Shown here piece after piece: positions 7,182 through 16,923 of a stretch of 64,000 bases of DNA. Numbering within the stretch: position 1 is the first letter of the stretch; the number at the start of each line of letters is the position of its first letter. Both the position numbers and the translations under genes were made by a program. The notes below the pieces were generated by a model, which ran no database searches, was not told the origin of the DNA, and was given only the letters and a program-made list of their open reading frames with translations. The stretch is from Colwellia sp. TT2012. GTDB taxonomy: Bacteria; Pseudomonadota; Gammaproteobacteria; Enterobacterales; Alteromonadaceae. The DNA is taken from the NCBI RefSeq assembly GCF_001440345.1, contig NZ_LJYX01000022.1, positions 62,001-126,000 on the forward strand. Direction: 5' to 3'.

Positions 7182-9023
7182 TTATTTTTCTAAGGTATCT
7201 ATGGCAATAGCCGCGGCACCGGGCCTGCGAGGATCGGCTGCACCTAAAAATACGCCATTATGTTTCATGATAGTTTGTAAACTACCCAGCGAACTAGAGA
7301 CTTTTACGGTATAACCCATGGTTTTTAAGTTATCGACGGTATCGGCAGGAATATTTCTTTCCACATATAGAATATCGGGTTGCCATTGATGATGAACCCT
7401 TGGTGCGATGGTGGCCTCAGCAATATTCATTTTGAAATATAAAACATTGACCAATTGCTGAAATACCGACGTGATTATTTTGCTGCCACCCGGTGTGCCT
7501 GTAGCAAGGTAAGGTGTGCCATCTTTTAAGACTATGGTTGGTGTCATTGAACTTAACGGCCGTTTGTTTGCTGCAATAGCATTGGCGGTGCCACCAATTA
7601 AACCATAACTATTTGGGTTACCGGGTTTTACCGAAAAATCATCCATGGTGTTATTCAATAAAATACCTGTGCCGGGAATAGTAATGCCACTGCCATAATT
7701 GTGATTTAAGGTATAAGTACTACTGACCACATTACCCGCAGCATCCATAACAGAAAAATGCGTGGTATCGGGGCTTTCATATTTATGTGGCTGCCCTGCT
7801 TTGATATCGCTTGAGGGGGTAATTTTATTGCGCTTAATATTTTTACTTAACGCTTGCGCGTATTTTTTACTGGTTAAGCCTTCACTGGGTACTTGCACAA
7901 AGTCAGGATCGCCTAGAAAGGTACTTCTATCGGCAAAAGCACGCTTAAAGATTTCAGTTTGCAAATGTATCATGGCTGCAGAGCCTTGCTGAATACCGTC
8001 TAAGTCTAGAGATTCAAACATATTTAACATTTGAATAAGGTGCACGCCACCAGAGCTTGGTGGCGGCATAGTTAAAATTTCATAGCCGTGGAAGGTGCCA
8101 CGAATCGGTGCCACTTCTTTCACGGTATAATCTGCTAAGTCTTTTGCGGTAATAAGGCCTCCACCCTGCTCCATTATCGCGACAATTTTTTTTGCGATGT
8201 CACCTTGGTAAAAGCCCGCTTTACCCTGCTTTTGTAAATACACTAAGCTATCAGCCAGATCTTCTTGAATAAAGAGCTCTCCGGCTAAGTAAGGCTGACA
8301 ATTAGCTTTCAAATAGACTCGACAAGTTTCTGCGCTATTCGCTAAAAAAATTTGCTCTTTATAAAAAAATCTCGCCATATCATCATCAACAACGACGCCA
8401 TTTCGAGCCAGTTTTTCTGCCGGTTTTATTACCTCAGCCCAAGACATTGAGCCATAATTTTCCAGGGCATAATGTAAACCAGCTACTGTACCGGGTACGC
8501 CTGAAGCGGATAATGATTTCAGTGATTTGTTCACTATCGGCGTGCCATATTTATCAAGAAAAAGATCTTTATAGGCTAAAGCCGGTGCGGTTTCACGATA
8601 ATCAATGGCGATGGTTTTATTTTGCTCGGCTAAATGCACCAACATAAAACCACCACCTGCTAAATTACCTGCTCGTGGTAAAACCACGCCTAAGGCAAAA
8701 CCAACAGCTACCGCGGCATCAATAGCATTGCCGCCTTGTCGGAGAATATCAGCACCCACTTCACTGGCGATACGTTTTTGACTAACCACCATGCCTTTTC
8801 TGCCGATAACAGGATGTGATACATCATAATAATCAACCAATTGCGATAAACGCGGCGGCTCAATTTTTTTAACTGGCTGGCTGGGTGTACTGGAAACACT
8901 ACTGGTCGCGATCAAAACTAAACTGCAACAGGTTAATTTTATTGCCGAATATCGTGGTTTTGTTAGCCGAAAAAATCTGGAGAATATATGCTTCTGGATA
9001 TGGGTAATGAATTTTTTTTGCAT
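7182..9023 (-). CDS. ggt: Gamma-glutamyltranspeptidase
   Basis: A periplasmic Ntn-hydrolase that cleaves and transfers the gamma-glutamyl group of glutathione and related compounds. The 613-residue precursor has a hydrophobic N-terminal export segment (about 27-45). The large subunit comes next, with the GGNAIDAAVAVGFALGV motif at about 98-113. The autoproteolytic site is PDTTHFS, where Thr420 would become the N-terminal nucleophile of the small subunit. Downstream, the SSTYTLN and GGSKI motifs are also present. All landmarks are intact and the length is normal for the family. It stands alone on the minus strand. Confidence 0.95.
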   Translation of the reverse strand: MQKKFITHIQKHIFSRFFRLTKPRYSAIKLTCCSLVLIATSSVSSTPSQPVKKIEPPRLSQLVDYYDVSHPVIGRKGMVVSQKRIASEVGADILRQGGNAIDAAVAVGFALGVVLPRAGNLAGGGFMLVHLAEQNKTIAIDYRETAPALAYKDLFLDKYGTPIVNKSLKSLSASGVPGTVAGLHYALENYGSMSWAEVIKPAEKLARNGVVVDDDMARFFYKEQIFLANSAETCRVYLKANCQPYLAGELFIQEDLADSLVYLQKQGKAGFYQGDIAKKIVAIMEQGGGLITAKDLADYTVKEVAPIRGTFHGYEILTMPPPSSGGVHLIQMLNMFESLDLDGIQQGSAAMIHLQTEIFKRAFADRSTFLGDPDFVQVPSEGLTSKKYAQALSKNIKRNKITPSSDIKAGQPHKYESPDTTHFSVMDAAGNVVSSTYTLNHNYGSGITIPGTGILLNNTMDDFSVKPGNPNSYGLIGGTANAIAANKRPLSSMTPTIVLKDGTPYLATGTPGGSKIITSVFQQLVNVLYFKMNIAEATIAPRVHHQWQPDILYVERNIPADTVDNLKTMGYTVKVSSSLGSLQTIMKHNGVFLGAADPRRPGAAAIAIDTLEK

Positions 9024-9282
9024 GGTTACTTATTTATTGTCGATGATTTTTACCAAGGAAAAATGGTTAAATTAACTTCCTAACGTGCACTAGACAGTTA
9101 CTAATTCAAATTTAGCCGTGTCAGTACCCCTGACTGTAAATGTAGCTTTTAAGATTGTAAAACATTTTTATCAAATTAAGTATCTCTGCTTGGTAACATT
9201 CGCTATTGAATTAGTCTTGCTTCATTTACTCATTTTTATTAAGCGAATAGCCCATAATTGCACTAAGTGAACCTTTTTCAAG
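9024..9282. other. Intergenic stretch between ggt and the glmS terminator
   Basis: About 260 bases, AT-rich, holding the ggt promoter region. I see no coding-like stretch or clear motif in it. Confidence 0.5.
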
Positions 9283-9325
9283 CAAAAAAATAGCCACTAC
9301 CTATCTTCAGGTAGCAGCTATTTTA
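9283..9325 (-). terminator. Strong, probably bidirectional terminator after glmS
   Basis: Near-perfect 16-bp arms AAAATAGCCACTACCT and AGGTAGCAGCTATTTT surround the loop ATCTTC, with a run of A on the left (T on the minus strand). It ends the glm transcript about 75 bases after the glmS stop. Confidence 0.85.
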
Positions 9326-9399
9326 TGAATGTAAGCCGAGTTTTAGTTTAACCTCGACAACGCTATTAACTACACGGTCAGCACTTCATTTTAACCGGA

Positions 9400-11232
9400 T
9401 TATTCTACAGTAACTGATTTTGCTAAGTTACGCGGTTGGTCAACGTCGGTACCTTTGATTATCGCTACATAATAAGAAAGTAACTGTAACGGTAAGGTGT
9501 AAACAATGGGCGCGATAATGTCATCACACACAGGCACGTCAATCACTTTCATGGTGTCATCGCTAGCAAAGTTAGCATCGCTATCGGCAAAGACATACAT
9601 TAGACCGCCACGAGCACGTACTTCTTCAACATTCGATTTAAGTTTTTCAATTAAATCATTTTTTGGTGCCACAACAATTACCGGCATTTCCGCGTCTATA
9701 AGTGCTAATGGGCCATGTTTAAGTTCACCCGCAGCATAGGCTTCCGCATGAATATATGAAATTTCTTTCAGCTTCAATGCACCTTCCATCGCTATTGGGT
9801 ATTGGTCACCACGACCTAAAAATAACGCATGATTTTTATCAGCAAAATCTTCCGCTAGCTCTTCAATGGAAGAGGCAAGGGCTAATACTTCATCGAGTTT
9901 TGCCGGTAATGACATTAATGATTGGCAAATTTCGCCTTGTTTTTCTTTGGTCATACCATTATGTTGGCCGATGGCTACAGTCATCATTAATAAGCCAACA
10001 AGTTGCGTAGTAAAGGCTTTAGTTGACGCTACGCCAATTTCAGCGCCCGCTTTAGTCATAAAGGCTATATCAGACTCACGCACTAACGATGAACCCGGCA
10101 CATTACAAATGACCAAACTTGATTTGTAGCCAATCTCTTTGGCTAAACGCAACGCGGCTAAAGTATCTGCGGTTTCACCCGATTGTGAAATAGTGACCAA
10201 TAATGAATTTTTTGGTACAAAAGATTTACGGTATCTAAATTCACTGGCAATTTCAATATTACAAGAAATACCGGCCAACTCTTCTAACCAGTACCTTGCC
10301 ACCATGCCTGAGTGGTAGCTGGTACCACAGGCAACAATTTGGATATGTTCTACTTGCTTAAAGATCTCGTCAGCACCTTCACCAAAAGCATTAATATCCA
10401 ATGCACCCGCAACTATTCGACCTTCTAAGGCGTTACGAATAGCAGTCGGTTGCTCGAAAGTTTCTTTTAACATGTAATGGCGGTATTCACCTTTGTCACC
10501 ACTATCGTGGGAAACACTGACTTCTTTCGCTGCACGCTCTACAGGCTTGCCATCCATATCAAAGATTTTCACCTCAAAACGACTAATTTGCGCCACGTCG
10601 CCTTCTTCAAGGTAGGAGAATTTACGGGTTACCGGCAGTAACGCCATGATATCTGAGGCAATAAAGTTTTCACCTAAACCATAACCTATCACTAATGGGC
10701 TACCAGAACGCGCCACAATAAGATTGTCTTTATCGCGACTATCCATCACCACAGTGCCGTAAGCACCTTCAAGCTGCTTAACGGTTTTTTGTACGGCTGC
10801 AAGTAAGTTATCGCTGGTTTTTAGTTCATGATGAACCAAGTGGGTAATCACTTCGGTATCGGTTTGCGATAAAAATTCGTAACCCAAACCTTGTAGTTGC
10901 GTACGCAAGGCTTGGTGGTTTTCGATAATGCCATTATGTACTACCGCAATAGTATTATTTGATATATGCGGGTGAGCATTCACTTCGCTTGGTGCTCCAT
11001 GAGTAGCCCAGCGTGTGTGGGCAATACCTGTGCCACCAGATAAAGGTTGTTGCTCTAACGCTTGCGCCAGCTCTTGAACTTTACCTAAACGTTTTGTGGT
11101 AAATAGTTCGTTATCATTATTGATCACTGCGACACCGGCAGAATCGTAACCGCGATATTCTAATCGCTTTAAACCTTCTACTAAAATATCTGTTACATCG
11201 CGTTGGGCTACTGCGCCGACTATGCCACACAT
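9400..11232 (-). CDS. glmS: Glutamine--fructose-6-phosphate aminotransferase (isomerizing)
   Basis: Makes glucosamine-6-phosphate from fructose-6-phosphate and glutamine, the entry to UDP-GlcNAc, peptidoglycan and LPS. The 610-residue protein starts MCGIVGAV with the catalytic Cys2 of the N-terminal glutamine amidotransferase domain (about 1-220). Two SIS sugar-isomerase domains follow (about 290-590, with SQSGETADT and [15 protein letters not shown]), ending in the conserved [15 protein letters not shown]. It follows the DeoR-type regulator gene by 70 bases that contain a long hairpin. No glmS ribozyme-like element is visible, as expected outside Firmicutes. Confidence 0.97.
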   Translation of the reverse strand: MCGIVGAVAQRDVTDILVEGLKRLEYRGYDSAGVAVINNDNELFTTKRLGKVQELAQALEQQPLSGGTGIAHTRWATHGAPSEVNAHPHISNNTIAVVHNGIIENHQALRTQLQGLGYEFLSQTDTEVITHLVHHELKTSDNLLAAVQKTVKQLEGAYGTVVMDSRDKDNLIVARSGSPLVIGYGLGENFIASDIMALLPVTRKFSYLEEGDVAQISRFEVKIFDMDGKPVERAAKEVSVSHDSGDKGEYRHYMLKETFEQPTAIRNALEGRIVAGALDINAFGEGADEIFKQVEHIQIVACGTSYHSGMVARYWLEELAGISCNIEIASEFRYRKSFVPKNSLLVTISQSGETADTLAALRLAKEIGYKSSLVICNVPGSSLVRESDIAFMTKAGAEIGVASTKAFTTQLVGLLMMTVAIGQHNGMTKEKQGEICQSLMSLPAKLDEVLALASSIEELAEDFADKNHALFLGRGDQYPIAMEGALKLKEISYIHAEAYAAGELKHGPLALIDAEMPVIVVAPKNDLIEKLKSNVEEVRARGGLMYVFADSDANFASDDTMKVIDVPVCDDIIAPIVYTLPLQLLSYYVAIIKGTDVDQPRNLAKSVTVE

Positions 11233-11270
11233 AATATTGATTCCTTATTTTTTACGTTATTTGTTTATAG

Positions 11271-11311
11271 AAAGCTTAATTTATTGAAGTAACTTAAATA
11301 AGTTAAGCTTT
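11271..11311 (-). promoter_or_regulatory. Intercistronic hairpin between the DeoR-type gene and glmS
   Basis: A 14-base arm (11298-11311) pairs with 11271-11284 around a 13-base loop, with one G-U pair on the minus-strand RNA. The stem includes the regulator's stop codon. The hairpin is not followed by a T run, so it is not a terminator. It could be an RNA-processing or stability element setting glmS levels. Confidence 0.5.
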
Positions 11312-12067
11312 GGCTATTATTAGTTTTACGCCTTGTTCACTTAGCGCAGTTTGCATTTCATCCGAGAGACCATCATCGGTGATCAGGGTATGTATTTGTT
11401 GCCAAGTGAGCTCTAAATTTGGGATTTTCTTACTTATTTTGGCCGACTCAACCATGACAATGACTTCACGAGAGACTTCTGCCATAACCCGGCTTAAGCC
11501 AATTAATTCATTAAAAGTGGTGGTACCACGGTTAATATCAATACCATCGGCACCAATAAATAACTGGTCAAAGTCGTAAGAGCGTAATACTTGCTCGGCA
11601 ACTTGCCCTTGAAACGCCTCTGAATTGGCATCCCAAGTACCACCGGTCATCAATAATGTCGGTTCGTTTTCTAATGCGTGAATTTCGTTAGCTATACTAA
11701 GAGCATTGGTCATCACCACTAAGCCTTTTTTATGGGCTAATTCACTCACTAAAGCCGAAGTGGTTTGACCGCTATCGATAATGATACGATTGTGATCACG
11801 AATAAGCATGGCTGCTGTTTTGGCAATCAGTAATTTTTGTTGCGACAGTTGCTCGGTCTTTACTTCGGTAATTTCACTCGGCAAGGCCACCGCGCCACCG
11901 TAGCGCCTTAACAGCAAGCCGCTGGTTTCAAGGGCGGCCAGATCTTTTCTGATGGTCACTTCTGACGTATTAAATTGCTTAGCTAAGCTGTCTACGCTCA
12001 CTTCACCCTGAGCATTTAAGTCAGCAATAATATTATGACGACGTTGTTGAGTATTTCGTTTAGACAT
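11303..12067 (-). CDS. DeoR/GlpR-family transcriptional regulator of the glm cluster
   Basis: A 254-residue repressor with an N-terminal DeoR helix-turn-helix (about residues 6-58, SVDSLAKQFNTSEVTIRKDLAAL, shown here as domain only). A C-terminal DeoRC sugar-phosphate sensor fold follows (about 75-235), with the family motifs IDSGQTTSALV, TNALSIANE and FIGADGID. It lies between glmU and glmS on the same strand, separated from glmU by a terminator. That placement suggests it controls amino-sugar synthesis in response to a sugar phosphate such as glucosamine-6-phosphate; this is inferred from context. Repeated GTTTCG boxes upstream may be its operator. Confidence 0.88.
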   Translation of the reverse strand: MSKRNTQQRRHNIIADLNAQGEVSVDSLAKQFNTSEVTIRKDLAALETSGLLLRRYGGAVALPSEITEVKTEQLSQQKLLIAKTAAMLIRDHNRIIIDSGQTTSALVSELAHKKGLVVMTNALSIANEIHALENEPTLLMTGGTWDANSEAFQGQVAEQVLRSYDFDQLFIGADGIDINRGTTTFNELIGLSRVMAEVSREVIVMVESAKISKKIPNLELTWQQIHTLITDDGLSDEMQTALSEQGVKLIIAKA

Positions 12068-12110
12068 AGGCTTTTTTATTGTTAACTGCTCTGATTAGTT
12101 TTTTAGAAAA

Positions 12111-12166
12111 GTTTCGAAGTGCGCAACTTAGTTTCGCTATAACGGCTATTATGTTTCATACCGAAA
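12111..12166 (-). promoter_or_regulatory. Candidate operator: repeated GTTTCG boxes
   Basis: GTTTCG occurs at 12111 and 12131, and GTTTCA at 12153 followed by CCGAAAG (12161), spaced by about two helical turns. These lie in the promoter region of the DeoR-type gene. DeoR-family repressors often use spaced TTTCG-like repeats, so autoregulation is plausible. No experimental basis. Confidence 0.35.
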
Positions 12167-12221
12167 GATAAAGCAATTTTTTCCTTTGTTCTTGCCCTCA
12201 CTTATCTTAAAAAATTGTCAC

Positions 12222-12249
12222 AAAAAAAGCGCTAAAAATAGCGCTTTTG
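12222..12249 (-). terminator. Terminator after glmU
   Basis: AAAAGCGCT and AGCGCTTTT pair around a 6-base loop, with further A residues (T on the minus strand) outside. It separates glmU from the regulator gene. Confidence 0.8.
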
Positions 12250-12279
12250 TAAAGTATTCTTTAATTAAGCTAGTCCACG

Positions 12280-13668
12280 TTAACTGCTATTCTTTACCGG
12301 TCGTTGCCAGCCGGTTACATTGCGTTGTTTAGCTCGACCCAGGGCTAAGTCATTTTCTGCTACATTTTTAGTGATCACAGAACCCGCACCTATGGTGGCT
12401 GACTTGCCAATAATTACTGGTGCTACCAATGAGCTATTAGAGCCGATAAAAACATTATCACCAATTTCTGTGATCGACTTATTAACGCCATCATAGTTAC
12501 AGGTAATAGTACCAGCACCAATATTTACCTTGCTACCAATTTGGGCATTACCCAAGTAACTTAAATGACCGGCTTTACTGCCAGCACCTAAGGTGGTTTT
12601 CTTCATTTCAACAAAGTTGCCAATATGAGAATCTTGTTTCATTACTGAGCCCGGACGAATACGCGCAAAAGGACCAACAGAGCAGTCTGCTTCTATAACA
12701 GCGTCTTCAATAATACTGTTGGGCTTAATTTCAACATTTTCACCAATAGTGCTGTTAGTAATAATGCAGTTAGCGCCGATAAGTACGTTATCACCTAAAG
12801 TGACGTCGCCGGCAAAGATACAGTTAATATCGATACTTACTTCCATGCCTGTGGTTAACTTGCCACGAACATCAATGCGAGCGGGGTCACGTAAACTGGC
12901 GCCAGCAATCATTAACTCTTCGGCTATGCGAGCTTGGTAAGCGCGCTCTAACGTGGCTAATTGTACGCGGTTATTCGCGCCTTCCACTTCAATTTCAGTA
13001 TCAGGGTGGGCGGTGGCAATGGTTTTACCTTCAGCATGGGCAGCAGCAATGATATCCGTTAAATAATACTCGCCTTGGGCATTATCACTGGATAAGTTAC
13101 TTAACCAACGCTTTAAATCAGCACCGTTGGCAAGTAAAATACCGGTATTGGCTTCATTAATTTTTAACTGCTCTGCGCTGGCATCTTTTTGCTCAATAAT
13201 ACCAACCACTTGCTGTTGGCCAGCTATTTCTTCACGAACAATACGGCCATAACCCATAGGGTTAGCTAGATGTACCGTTAACAACGCCATGCCATTTTCT
13301 GGTTTAGCCGCCAGCAAACGTTCCAAGGTAGATACTTTTGTTAAAGGTACATCCCCGTAAAGCACTAAGACGTTTTCATCATCACTTAGAAAAGGCGAAG
13401 CTTGATCAACCGCATGTCCTGTACCTAGTTGTTCTTTTTGCTCAATAAACCTTAGGTCGTCACCGGTATTGTCTTTAGTGAGTGTCGCTTTTAACACCTC
13501 ACCACCAAAGCCGTACACTAGGTAGATATTACTGGCGCCTAGTTGACGAGCACTATCAATAACATGAGCCACCATAGGTTTGTCAGCAATATTATGGAGT
13601 ACTTTTGGTAAAGAAGAGCGCATGCGAGTACCTTTACCCGCAGCAAGAATAACAACAGAAAGTGACAT
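12280..13668 (-). CDS. glmU: Bifunctional UDP-N-acetylglucosamine pyrophosphorylase / glucosamine-1-phosphate N-acetyltransferase
   Basis: Performs the last two steps to UDP-GlcNAc in the cytosol. The N-terminal nucleotidyltransferase domain begins [17 protein letters not shown], with the LxxGxGTxM signature. The C-terminal left-handed beta-helix acetyltransferase (about 250-450) shows repeated hexapeptides such as IGANCI and IGSNSS. I start at the ATG at 13668 because homologues begin [11 protein letters not shown]. An in-frame ATG five codons upstream (13683) is also possible. The length of about 462 residues is normal. It works with glmS downstream in the same cluster. Confidence 0.96.
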   Translation of the reverse strand: MSLSVVILAAGKGTRMRSSLPKVLHNIADKPMVAHVIDSARQLGASNIYLVYGFGGEVLKATLTKDNTGDDLRFIEQKEQLGTGHAVDQASPFLSDDENVLVLYGDVPLTKVSTLERLLAAKPENGMALLTVHLANPMGYGRIVREEIAGQQQVVGIIEQKDASAEQLKINEANTGILLANGADLKRWLSNLSSDNAQGEYYLTDIIAAAHAEGKTIATAHPDTEIEVEGANNRVQLATLERAYQARIAEELMIAGASLRDPARIDVRGKLTTGMEVSIDINCIFAGDVTLGDNVLIGANCIITNSTIGENVEIKPNSIIEDAVIEADCSVGPFARIRPGSVMKQDSHIGNFVEMKKTTLGAGSKAGHLSYLGNAQIGSKVNIGAGTITCNYDGVNKSITEIGDNVFIGSNSSLVAPVIIGKSATIGAGSVITKNVAENDLALGRAKQRNVTGWQRPVKNSS

Positions 13669-13786
13669 GATAAATCCATTCATTGAGCATTTTTAAGAGC
13701 GCGTATTGTAACCAAGTTACCCCTTACTTTGCTAGGGATTGTTTAGAGTGATCGATTTACGGTGTTTTTTAAGCCGCATCATGCCA

Positions 13787-16504
13787 TCAACCCGCACCGA
13801 GTTCATTTACAGCCAAGGGTTCTGAAGCTATATGCAAACTAATCATGCTAGCCAATTCCGGCTTACATGATCCACACTTAGTACCACATTGCAGCTGTTC
13901 GCCCAATTTATCGACACTAGTACAACCTTGCGCTATGGCATTAACAATAGTTTTTTCACCAATATTGAAACAACTACACACTTGTTTACCTTGATTAAAC
14001 TCATTACTGGCAATGCCCAACAATAGCGATTGTATGGTGGCAAACTCCAATGTTTCTTCACTGAAAACATGCTCAAGCCAGCTAACATCTAACACTGGCC
14101 ATTGCTGAGAGAAGTACGCTAAGGCGACTAATTTTCCCGCTTGCAAGCAGACAATATAGGATTGACTGTCTTGATTAAATTGCAACCATTCTCCAGATAA
14201 ACCGGTCGTTTCTTGGCACCACAACATGGCATCGACAATAGGTTCATCAAACGCGGCTTGATAAGCATCACCGTAAGCCGTGGTATTTTTCAGCCAAAAA
14301 TCTGCAGTTAATTCAACATCACTCACTGTGTGCAAGCTTAAATATTGACTATAACTTTTTTTCGTTAACGCCACCGCGCCTTGCTTACACTCGGCTTGGC
14401 CTGAAATGGGGTCAACAATACTTTGATATAAAGCGCTGACATTAGCATGGGAAGCAAAACTTTTATTCCAATGTATTGGCATAAAACATTCACCCGCGCG
14501 CTGTTTATCATCTACCTTGACGTGGGCAATCGCGTGACCCGTACTGGCGATAATGTTAAGCATATCGTCATCAACGACCGCTAACTTCTTCGCATCACTG
14601 GGGTGCAGATAAAGATAAGGTTTGTCGGTATGTGCGACCAGCTTACTGGTTTTACCCGTGCGGGTCATGGTATGCCATTGATCACGAATACGACCACTGT
14701 TAAGCACAAAAGGAAACTGCTCGGAAGTTCTTTGTTTTGGCAGCTGAGGACTCACCGCAATAAATTGCGCTTTACCGGAAGCGGTATTGAATTGTCCATC
14801 GGCATAAACGCGATCACAACCTTGCGGGTATTGCTGGTTAACCGGCCATTGTATCGGTGTCAACTCATGGTATTCTTGCGCCGTTAATTGGCTTAAGCCA
14901 CTTAAATCAAGCAAGCGCTCACCATTATTTTCAAAGTGAGTTAATTGTGCATGTTCTTTAAAAACATCGCTAACGTCTGCAAAATCAAAGCCCGAAAAAC
15001 CCATGGCTTGGGCAACATCACGGATAATTTGCCAATCATGCTTGGCTTGTCCTGCGGGTAAAACCGCATTACGTTGACGAGAAATACGTCGTTCAGAATT
15101 AGTCACTGTGCCATTTTTTTCTAACCAAGGTGTCGCTGGCAGTTTCACGTCGGCAAAAGCCAAGGTATCATTTTCGTCAACACAATCAGATACCACCACT
15201 AATGGACACTTTTTCAACGCTGCGGCAATTTTGTCGCGATCGGGCAAACTCACCAGAGGATTGGTGGCCATTATCCACACTGCTTTAATTTCACCGCTAG
15301 CAATTTTATCAAACATATCTATGGCTTTAGCGCCTTGCTTAGTGGCTATGGTCGGTGATTGCCAAAAACGCTGCACTTTATCTTGATGTGCTGGGTTATC
15401 AATATCCATATGGGCCGCCAGTTGATTAGCTAAGCCACCGACTTCCCTACCGCCCATGGCATTAGGTTGCCCGGTAATTGAAAAAGGGCCACAGCCGATT
15501 TTAGCCATTTTTCCGCTGGCTAAATGACAGTTAATAATACTTTGGCACTTATCGACGCCAGAAGATGATTGATTAATACCCATAGAATAGAAGGTTAGCG
15601 CCTTTTTACTCTGGCAAAACAACTGATAAACCGCGGTTAATTCTTGCTCGCTAACGTGGCAATATTCCGCCACTTTCGCCACTGACCACGTTGTGGCTTG
15701 TGCCAGTGTTTCAGCAAAACCTTCGGTGTTTTTCGCTATATAGTCAGCGTCTAAACCGCCATTTTCACTTAAATAGTTCAACAAGCCATTAAAAAATGCA
15801 CCATCACTGCCTGGTTTTAATTGAATAAAATTATCGGCTAGTTCACAGGAAGCTGTTTTTCTGGGATCAAGCACTACCACTTTCATCAAGGGATTGATTT
15901 TTTTTGCACGCTCAATACGTTGATACAAAACCGGATGTGTCCACGCGGCGTTCGAGCCGGTCAGTAATAACAAGTCTGTTTGCTCAAGATCTTGATAAGT
16001 ACAAGGCACAACGTCTTCACCAAAGGCACGCTTATAAGCAGAAACTGCCGACGACATGCACAATCTGGAATTAGTATCGATATTGCCTGAGCCGATATAA
16101 CCCTTCATCAATTTGTTGGCCAGATAATAGTCTTCGGTCAAGAGTTGACCGGAGACATAAAAAGCAACGGCATCTTTACCGTGCTCTTTAATAATATCGC
16201 TGAATTTTTCCGCTACGTAATTCGTAGCTTGTTGCCAGCTAACTTTTTTGCCACCGATTTCAGGCGCCAACAAGCGATTCGTTAAATCTATGGTATTGAG
16301 TAAGTTACTGCCTTTAACACATAACTTGCCATAGTTTGCCGGATGATCAGCTGAGCCAGTTAAGGATGTAGCTTTGCCATCGGCGACCGCAATATCAACA
16401 CCACAACCAACACCACAATAGGCGCAGGTACTCTGAATAAGTGATGGCATCTTTTTTTCACTACTAGGTGAAACATGTGGTGAATCAGCGATTAATAAAC
16501 TCAT
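13787..16504 (-). CDS. nasA: Assimilatory nitrate reductase catalytic subunit
   Basis: A cytosolic molybdopterin enzyme reducing nitrate to nitrite. The 905 residues show an N-terminal [4Fe-4S] motif (Cys27, Cys30, Cys34, Cys62) and the Mo-bis-MGD domains, including NSRLCMSSAVSAYKRAFGED. The ligand-binding barrel is near 600-730. A C-terminal BFD-like [2Fe-2S] domain has CSCFN and CGTKCGSCKPE (about 845-890). The extra BFD domain is typical of NasA that takes electrons through a built-in ferredoxin-like module. It is last in the operon nirB-nirD-nasA, 47 bases after nirD. A nitrate transporter is not in this window. Confidence 0.94.
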   Translation of the reverse strand: MSLLIADSPHVSPSSEKKMPSLIQSTCAYCGVGCGVDIAVADGKATSLTGSADHPANYGKLCVKGSNLLNTIDLTNRLLAPEIGGKKVSWQQATNYVAEKFSDIIKEHGKDAVAFYVSGQLLTEDYYLANKLMKGYIGSGNIDTNSRLCMSSAVSAYKRAFGEDVVPCTYQDLEQTDLLLLTGSNAAWTHPVLYQRIERAKKINPLMKVVVLDPRKTASCELADNFIQLKPGSDGAFFNGLLNYLSENGGLDADYIAKNTEGFAETLAQATTWSVAKVAEYCHVSEQELTAVYQLFCQSKKALTFYSMGINQSSSGVDKCQSIINCHLASGKMAKIGCGPFSITGQPNAMGGREVGGLANQLAAHMDIDNPAHQDKVQRFWQSPTIATKQGAKAIDMFDKIASGEIKAVWIMATNPLVSLPDRDKIAAALKKCPLVVVSDCVDENDTLAFADVKLPATPWLEKNGTVTNSERRISRQRNAVLPAGQAKHDWQIIRDVAQAMGFSGFDFADVSDVFKEHAQLTHFENNGERLLDLSGLSQLTAQEYHELTPIQWPVNQQYPQGCDRVYADGQFNTASGKAQFIAVSPQLPKQRTSEQFPFVLNSGRIRDQWHTMTRTGKTSKLVAHTDKPYLYLHPSDAKKLAVVDDDMLNIIASTGHAIAHVKVDDKQRAGECFMPIHWNKSFASHANVSALYQSIVDPISGQAECKQGAVALTKKSYSQYLSLHTVSDVELTADFWLKNTTAYGDAYQAAFDEPIVDAMLWCQETTGLSGEWLQFNQDSQSYIVCLQAGKLVALAYFSQQWPVLDVSWLEHVFSEETLEFATIQSLLLGIASNEFNQGKQVCSCFNIGEKTIVNAIAQGCTSVDKLGEQLQCGTKCGSCKPELASMISLHIASEPLAVNELGAG

Positions 16505-16551
16505 ACTGAGCTCCTAAACAAGGTATTAATAAAACGATATGAAAGAACAAG

Positions 16552-16908
16552 TTAATAAAAAACTTGCACTTGTTCGTTTTCAATACGTATATCGTAGACA
16601 GCAATACTCTGCTCTTCCTGTAAACAACGCCCTGTTTTTAACGAAAAATGTTGCTTATATAAGGGCGAAGCAACCACAGGTTCATCGGCAATACAGCCAA
16701 CAATACCGCGATATAAAACATTAGCTTTACCTATAGGGTCGTAGTTGCCAACGGCATATATTTTTTCTTCACTGTTAGGTAGGTGAAAAATGGCAATTTG
16801 TTCTTCATTACCGGCTTCATCAGCAAGTAACGCGCAGATACCTGAATCTTTTACTAAGTCACTTGAGTCACAAATTGTGCGCCATGTTTTATTGGTAGTT
16901 GTAGTCAT
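16552..16908 (-). CDS. nirD: Nitrite reductase (NADH) small subunit
   Basis: A 118-residue Rieske-fold partner of NirB that lacks the Rieske cluster ligands, as is normal for NirD. Recognisable parts are CALLADEAGNEEQIAIF, IYAVGNYDPIGKANVLYRGI and the region ASPLYKQHFSLKTGRCL. It sits 15 bases after nirB and should form the NirBD complex that reduces nitrite to ammonium. Confidence 0.92.
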   Translation of the reverse strand: MTTTTNKTWRTICDSSDLVKDSGICALLADEAGNEEQIAIFHLPNSEEKIYAVGNYDPIGKANVLYRGIVGCIADEPVVASPLYKQHFSLKTGRCLQEEQSIAVYDIRIENEQVQVFY

Positions 16909-16923
16909 TTTTTTGTGCTCCTC

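Noticed and set aside
9283-9325. glmS ribozyme or riboswitch
   Set aside because: The structure lies downstream of glmS, is a plain terminator, and the ribozyme is restricted mainly to Gram-positive bacteria.
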